Below, piece by piece: positions 44,298 to 48,217 of a stretch of 48,217 nt of DNA; within the stretch, counting starts at the first letter, position 1; every line of letters starts with the position of its first letter. A program made the position numbers and the translations under genes. Source of the DNA: Bradyrhizobium sp. (GTDB taxonomy: Bacteria; Pseudomonadota; Alphaproteobacteria; Rhizobiales; Xanthobacteraceae); the NCBI RefSeq assembly GCF_030697065.1, contig NZ_JAUYQU010000256.1:1-48217 (forward strand), given 5' to 3'. The notes beneath the pieces were generated by a model. The model was given only the letters and a program-made list of their open reading frames with translations. It searched no databases and was not told where the DNA came from.

Positions 44298-44503
44298 TTC
44301 CAGTCGCTAAAGTCCGAAAGCGCCAGCATCTCATCCATGACGCGCTGACTTTCCGCGTCGGCATTGATGACCTCGATCGCCCGCGCGATTTGCTCCCTGA
44401 ACCCCGGAGCATTTACATCGGGAATCCAGATCGTCACCGGCTTGAGGCCGGCCGCCTTCATCTTGTCCCGGTGCTTCTTGACCCGCTTCGCTCCGTCGGC
44501 CAT
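44294..44503 (-). CDS. Antitoxin MazE family protein (DUF3018)
   Basis: 69 residues (MADGAKRVKKHRDKMKAAGLKPVTIWIPDVNAPGFREQIARAI). The ribbon-helix-helix-like start with VTIWIPD and the C-terminal LALSDFSDW, expected to wrap the toxin, match the DUF3018 antitoxin family paired with MazF. A GAGGG ribosome site is upstream. The operon promoter overlaps a perfect 16-base palindrome at 44525-44540, as expected for autorepression. The pgk stop is 62 bases upstream. Confidence 0.9.
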   Translation of the reverse strand: MADGAKRVKKHRDKMKAAGLKPVTIWIPDVNAPGFREQIARAIEVINADAESQRVMDEMLALSDFSDWK

Positions 44504-44524
44504 GGCGCATTTCCCTCGGGTGGA

Positions 44525-44564
44525 ATGTTACATGTAACATATGCCGAGGGCCGCCAAGCTTCAA
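44525..44564 (-). promoter_or_regulatory. mazEF promoter with overlapping palindromic operator
   Basis: Minus-strand -35 TTGAAG (44559-44564), 17 bases, -10 TATGTT (44536-44541). The -10 lies inside ATGTTACATGTAACAT (44525-44540), a perfect 16-base palindrome. It is 22 bases before the antitoxin start. The site fits a dimeric antitoxin repressing its own operon. Confidence 0.7.
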
Positions 44565-44565
44565 G

Positions 44566-45768
44566 TTATGCCCCTTTTGCCTTCAAAACCTCAACGCCGG
44601 GCAATGGCTTGCCTTCCATCCATTCAAGAAATGCGCCGCCCGCGGTCGAAACGTAGCTGAAATCGCCGGATACCCCGGCCTGGTTCAGTGCCGCCACCGT
44701 GTCGCCGCCGCCGGCAACCGAGATCAGCTTGTTCGCCTTGGTCCGTTCCGCCGCGTGCCTGGCCGCCACCATGGTGCCCCGGTCGAACGGGCTCATTTCG
44801 AAGGCGCCGAGCGGGCCGTTCCAGACCAGCGTTGCGGCATCGTCGATCGCGGCATGAATCCGTGCGGTCGACTGCGGGCCGACGTCGAGGATCATGCCGT
44901 CGGCGGGAATCGCATCGAGGCCGTAGGCCCGGGACGGCGCGTTGGCGGCGAAGTGAGTGGCGACGATGGCGTCGACGGGCAGGATGATGGCGCAATTGGC
45001 GGTTTCCGCCTTGGCGATAATCCGCAGCGCGGTCGCCGCGAGGTCCTTCTCCGCCAGCGACTTGCCGACGCCGACGCCCTGCGCATGCAGGAACGTATTG
45101 GCCATGCCGCCGCCGATCACCAGCGCATCGACTTTTGTGACCAGGTTCTCCAGCAGGTCGATCTTGGAAGAGACCTTGGCGCCCCCGACAATCGCAATGA
45201 CCGGATGGGTCGGCGCGTCCAGCGCCTTGCCCAGCGCGTCGAGTTCGGTCTGCATGGTGCGCCCGGCATAGGCCGGCAATTTGTGGCCGAGGCCCTCGGT
45301 GGAGGCATGGGCGCGGTGCGCGGCCGAGAAGGCGTCATTGACCCAGATATCGCCGAGTTTTGCCAGTTCCGCGACGAAGGCGGGATCGTTCTTCTCCTCT
45401 TCCTTGTGGAAGCGGGTGTTTTCCAGGCAAAGGATGTCGCCGTCCTGCATGGCGCCGACGGCCCTGGCTGCGACGTCGCCGACGCAATCCTCCGCGAACG
45501 CCACCGGCTTCCCGATTACCAGCGCCAGCGCTGCGGCGACCGGCTTCAGCGATTGACTGGGATCGCGTCCCTTGGGTCGGCCGAAATGCGCGAGCAGGAT
45601 GACCTTGCCGCCCTTGCCTGAGATCTCGCCGATGGTGGGCGCTATGCGCTCCAGCCTGGTGGCATCGGAGACGTGGCCATCTTCCATGGGAACGTTGAGA
45701 TCGACGCGCAGCAGCACGCGCTTGCCCTTCACGTCGACGTCATCGAGGGTGCGGAATGATTTTTTCAT
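44566..45768 (-). CDS. pgk: Phosphoglycerate kinase
   Basis: 400 residues from ATG 45766-45768. It interconverts 1,3-bisphosphoglycerate and 3-phosphoglycerate in glycolysis and the Calvin cycle. [41 protein letters not shown] and [18 protein letters not shown] motifs are all present, the last as [14 protein letters not shown]. It follows gap with a cloverleaf-like repeat in the 115-base gap. The gene ends 62 bases before the mazEF start. Confidence 0.96.
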   Translation of the reverse strand: MKKSFRTLDDVDVKGKRVLLRVDLNVPMEDGHVSDATRLERIAPTIGEISGKGGKVILLAHFGRPKGRDPSQSLKPVAAALALVIGKPVAFAEDCVGDVAARAVGAMQDGDILCLENTRFHKEEEKNDPAFVAELAKLGDIWVNDAFSAAHRAHASTEGLGHKLPAYAGRTMQTELDALGKALDAPTHPVIAIVGGAKVSSKIDLLENLVTKVDALVIGGGMANTFLHAQGVGVGKSLAEKDLAATALRIIAKAETANCAIILPVDAIVATHFAANAPSRAYGLDAIPADGMILDVGPQSTARIHAAIDDAATLVWNGPLGAFEMSPFDRGTMVAARHAAERTKANKLISVAGGGDTVAALNQAGVSGDFSYVSTAGGAFLEWMEGKPLPGVEVLKAKGA

Positions 45769-45792
45769 GGCCGGACTCGAACTCTCCAAGCG

Positions 45793-45872
45793 GTCATTCC
45801 GGGGCGATGCGAAGCATCGAACCCGGAATCTCGAGATTCCGGGTTCGGTCCTGCGGACCGCCCCGGAATGAC
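45793..45872. repeat. Cloverleaf-like palindromic repeat, CATTCCGG family, copy 3
   Basis: Perfect outer arms GTCATTCCGGGGCG (45793-45806) and CGCCCCGGAATGAC (45859-45872). Inside are three adjacent hairpins: GATGC-gaa-GCATC (45806-45818), a perfect 26-base palindrome (45820-45845, arms AACCCGGAATCTC), and GGTCC-tgc-GGACC (45847-45859). The four-way junction is the best-preserved of the repeats and lies between gap and pgk. Confidence 0.85.
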
Positions 45873-45883
45873 GGTGCGCGACT

Positions 45884-46891
45884 TTACAGCAGCTTCCCCA
45901 TCGCCACGGCGGTGTCCGACATGCGGTTCGAAAAACCCCATTCGTTGTCGTACCACGCCATCACCCGCACCAGCGTGCCGTTCTGCACCTTGGTCTGGTC
46001 CATGTGGAAGGTGGCGGAATGCGGGTCGTGGTTGAAGTCGATCGAGACGTTCGGCGCGGTGGTGTAGCCGAGAATGCCCTTGAGCTGCTGCTCGCTGGCG
46101 CGCTTCATCGCCTCGTTGATTTCCTTCACGTCGGTCTTGCGCTGCGCGATGATCTTGAGGTCGACCACCGAGACGTTCGGGGTCGGCACGCGGATCGCGA
46201 CGCCGTCGAGCTTGCCGACCAGTTCCGGCAGCACCAGGCCGATCGCCTTGGCCGCACCCGTGGAGGTCGGGATCATCGACATCGCCGCGGCGCGGCCGCG
46301 ATAGAGATCGCTGTGCATGGTGTCGAGCGTCGGCTGGTCGCCGGTGTAGGCGTGGATCGTGGTCATGAAGCCGGTTTCGATGCCGACGGTGTCATTCAGC
46401 ACCTTTGCGACCGGCGCGAGGCAGTTGGTGGTGCATGAACCGTTGGAGACCACGAGGTGATCTTTCGACAGCTTGTCGTGGTTGACGCCGAACACGATGG
46501 TGGCGTCAGCGCCGTCCGACGGCGCCGAAACCAGCACGCGCTTGGCGCCGGCGGTGAGATGCGCCGAGGCCTTGGCCTTGGCGCTGAAGATGCCGGTGCA
46601 TTCCAGCGCGATGTCGACGCCGAGTTCCTTCCACGGCAGCTTTGACGGATCGCGCTCGGCGGAAACCCTGATCTTGCCGTTGCCGACGCTGATCGAGTCG
46701 CCGTCGACCGTGACGATGCCGGGGAAGCGGCCATGGACCGAATCGAAGCGCAGCAAATGGGCGTTGGTTTCGACCGGACCGAGATCGTTGATGCCGACCA
46801 CCTCGATATCCTTGCGGCCGGACTCGGCGATGGCGCGCAGTACGTTGCGGCCGATACGGCCAAACCCGTTGATCGCGACCCGGATTGCCAT
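45884..46891 (-). CDS. gap: Glyceraldehyde-3-phosphate dehydrogenase, type I
   Basis: 335 residues; AAGGAG eight bases before ATG 46889-46891. Catalytic Cys153 in [12 protein letters not shown], the NAD-binding GFGRIGRN, and Asn35-Asp36 after beta-2 (VGINDLG) point to NAD specificity. [14 protein letters not shown] and [15 protein letters not shown] are typical. It works between aldolase and phosphoglycerate kinase in both directions. It lies between tkt and pgk on the minus strand with a promoter-like element directly behind the tkt stop. Confidence 0.96.
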   Translation of the reverse strand: MAIRVAINGFGRIGRNVLRAIAESGRKDIEVVGINDLGPVETNAHLLRFDSVHGRFPGIVTVDGDSISVGNGKIRVSAERDPSKLPWKELGVDIALECTGIFSAKAKASAHLTAGAKRVLVSAPSDGADATIVFGVNHDKLSKDHLVVSNGSCTTNCLAPVAKVLNDTVGIETGFMTTIHAYTGDQPTLDTMHSDLYRGRAAAMSMIPTSTGAAKAIGLVLPELVGKLDGVAIRVPTPNVSVVDLKIIAQRKTDVKEINEAMKRASEQQLKGILGYTTAPNVSIDFNHDPHSATFHMDQTKVQNGTLVRVMAWYDNEWGFSNRMSDTAVAMGKLL

Positions 46892-47005
46892 CTGCTGTCT
46901 CTCCTTCAATGACCTCTGTCAGCCCCGCGGAGGGCGTCGAGCCATCCACGAGGGTTTTGCGGCGGACGCCCGGTTCGGCCGGGCGGGAGCGGATTAGATG
47001 ACCGT

Positions 47006-47034
47006 TAGGTAGACCCTTTTGGGGTCAATCTCAA
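47006..47034 (-). promoter_or_regulatory. Promoter-like element of gap
   Basis: Minus-strand -35 TTGAGA (47029-47034), 17 bases, -10 TACCTA (47006-47011). The spacer holds an inverted repeat GACCC-ttttg-GGGTC (47012-47026) that may be an operator. It sits within ten bases of the tkt stop, suggesting gap is not only read through from tkt. A weak consensus; inference. Confidence 0.35.
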
Positions 47035-47037
47035 CCG

Positions 47038-48217
47038 TCAGCCCAGGCGCTTCAGGGCCGCGTCAACCGCAGCCTCGGCGGTGATGCCGAAGTGCTTGTA
47101 GAGCTCCTTGGCAGGCGCGCTGGCGCCGAAACCGTGCATGCCCACAAAGACGCCATCCGACCCGATCACGGCATCCCAGCCCCACCGCACCGCGGCCTCG
47201 ATCGCGATCCTGACCGGCGCATTGCCGATAATCGCCTTCTGCTTGCCTTCCGGCTGCGCCAGCAGCAATTCGAGCGAGGGCACCGAGACCACCCGTGACG
47301 CGATGCCGCGATCGGCCAGAAGCTTCTGCGCGGCCACCGCGATCTCGACCTCGGAGCCGGAGGCGAACAGCGACACTTTGGCGTCGCCCTGCGCTGCGAC
47401 CAGTTCGTAGGCACCGTGGCCGCAGGGATTCTCCGGCGGCGCTGAAGTGCGCAGTTGCGGCAGGTTCTGGCGGGTCAGCGCCAGCACCGTCGGCCCGTCG
47501 GTCCGGTTCAGCGCCAGTTCCCAGCACTCCGCCACCTCGATGGCGTCGCAGGGACGGAACACGCGCATGTTGGGAATCGCGCGCAGGGCGGCGAGATGCT
47601 CGACCGGCTGATGGGTCGGGCCGTCTTCGCCGAGACCGATCGAATCATGGGTCATCACATAGACCACGCCGGCGCCCATCAGCGCCGCCAGTCGCATCGC
47701 CGGCCGGGCATAGTCGGTGAACACCATGAAGGTGGCGCCGTTCGGCGCGAACCCGCCATGCAGGAAGATGCCGTTCATGGCCGCCGCCATGCCGTGCTCG
47801 CGGATGCCGTAATGGATGAAGCGGCCCTTCGGCGTCTTGGCCGAGAAGGCGACCGCGGATTTCGCCTTGTTGTTGTTGGACCCGGTGAGGTCGGCGGAGC
47901 CCGCCAGGAATTCCGGCAGCGCCGGCACGATTGCCTCGATCGCCAGCTCCGACGATTTCCGGGTGGCGATATTCTGCGGCGTCTCCAGCAACGCCTTCTT
48001 GTGCGCCTTCAGCGCCTTCGCCAATGAGGCCGGCCGTTCATGCCGCAGCCGGCGTTCGAATTCGGCGCGCTTGCGGCTGCCGAGTTCGGCGAATTGCGCT
48101 TCCCACTCCTGGCGCGCCGCCACGCCGCGGCTGCCGGCCTCGCGCCAGGCCTTCAGCACTTCGTCCGGCACCGAAAACGGCTCCAGCGCAATGCCGAGTT
48201 TCTGCTTGGCGCCCTTC
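47038..48217 (-). CDS. tkt: Transketolase (partial, C-terminal part)
   Basis: About 392 codons are inside the window; the N-terminal thiamine-diphosphate domain lies beyond the right edge. It transfers two-carbon units in the pentose phosphate pathway and the Calvin cycle. The pyrimidine domain has FIHYGIREHGMAAAMNGI with the catalytic Glu, and THDSIGLGEDGPTHQPVEHLAAL; the C-terminal domain ends in GHGFGASAPAKELYKHFGIT-like sequence (MHGFGASAPAKELY). The reading frame is open to the last base. Its placement before gap, pgk and fba matches rhizobial glycolytic clusters. Confidence 0.95.
   Translation of the reverse strand, partial: KGAKQKLGIALEPFSVPDEVLKAWREAGSRGVAARQEWEAQFAELGSRKRAEFERRLRHERPASLAKALKAHKKALLETPQNIATRKSSELAIEAIVPALPEFLAGSADLTGSNNNKAKSAVAFSAKTPKGRFIHYGIREHGMAAAMNGIFLHGGFAPNGATFMVFTDYARPAMRLAALMGAGVVYVMTHDSIGLGEDGPTHQPVEHLAALRAIPNMRVFRPCDAIEVAECWELALNRTDGPTVLALTRQNLPQLRTSAPPENPCGHGAYELVAAQGDAKVSLFASGSEVEIAVAAQKLLADRGIASRVVSVPSLELLLAQPEGKQKAIIGNAPVRIAIEAAVRWGWDAVIGSDGVFVGMHGFGASAPAKELYKHFGITAEAAVDAALKRLG

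Noticed and set aside
6297..45872. CRISPR array from the repeated palindromes
   Set aside because: The copies are single, kilobases apart, vary in sequence and have no regular spacers or cas genes.
46892..47037. Intrinsic terminator behind tkt
   Set aside because: GCCCGG..CCGGGC and GACCC..GGGTC stems are present but neither has a T-run; the second fits better as an operator in a gap promoter.

Overview
The window looks like chromosomal DNA of a Nitrobacteraceae alphaproteobacterium, most likely Bradyrhizobium or a close relative. The evidence is high GC, dense gene packing, a cysG-DUF2849-cysI-DUF934-cysH sulfur cluster, a DUF1465/RcdA gene beside rpmE, a zinc-less L31, an NAD-type gap in a tkt-gap-pgk-fba cluster, and many short GC-rich palindromic repeats. 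No rRNA, tRNA, CRISPR array, prophage, transposase or replication origin was seen. The species call is inference from gene content, not from a marker search.

Layout. 1-6290 is sulfate assimilation: divergent cysD (partial) and a translationally coupled cysG-DUF2849-cysI-DUF934-cysH run, then a decayed tail of the sulfate permease gene cysW fused against an intact cysA. 6448-16229 is mixed: CAP-domain lipoprotein, patatin plus 3-hydroxybutyrate dehydrogenase (polyhydroxybutyrate/lipid turnover), a polysaccharide flippase, an orphan AbfB-domain protein, a DsbD-like periplasmic protein, YqgE/AlgH, a TauD/TfdA dioxygenase with two divergent short-chain dehydrogenases, and CsbD. 16364-25216 is envelope and signalling: an SGNH-fold protein lacking its Ser and His, a lytic transglycosylase, galU with a coupled DUF7662 gene, DUF2200, a RibD-like reductase and a GGDEF-EAL membrane protein. 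25336-34160 holds a quinone oxidoreductase, DUF1192, a candidate small RNA, RcdA-family DUF1465, rpmE, an ABC exporter, a GNAT acetyltransferase, a MotA/TolQ-like plus OmpA/MotB-like pair, and a cyclopropane synthase-like methyltransferase. 34474-38832 is an RND efflux pair. 38975-48217 is a minus-strand carbon-metabolism cluster: tkt, gap, pgk, a MazE/MazF toxin-antitoxin module, class II aldolase, class I aldolase, a thiamine-phosphate-synthase-like protein, a Sel1-repeat protein and an inositol-monophosphatase-family enzyme.

The main unusual points are: (1) a cysW remnant showing that the membrane part of the sulfate importer has been lost next to cysA; (2) near-identical promoter-like elements in front of both aldolase genes, one overlapping the 3' end of mazF; (3) a toxin-antitoxin pair wedged between pgk and fba; (4) a proton-motor pair with an unusually long predicted periplasmic coiled coil and none of the nuclease/helicase partners of Zorya; (5) a free-standing three-hairpin RNA candidate; (6) about ten gene-end palindromic repeats, most sharing GTCAT/ATGAC ends, that fill almost every convergent gene gap.
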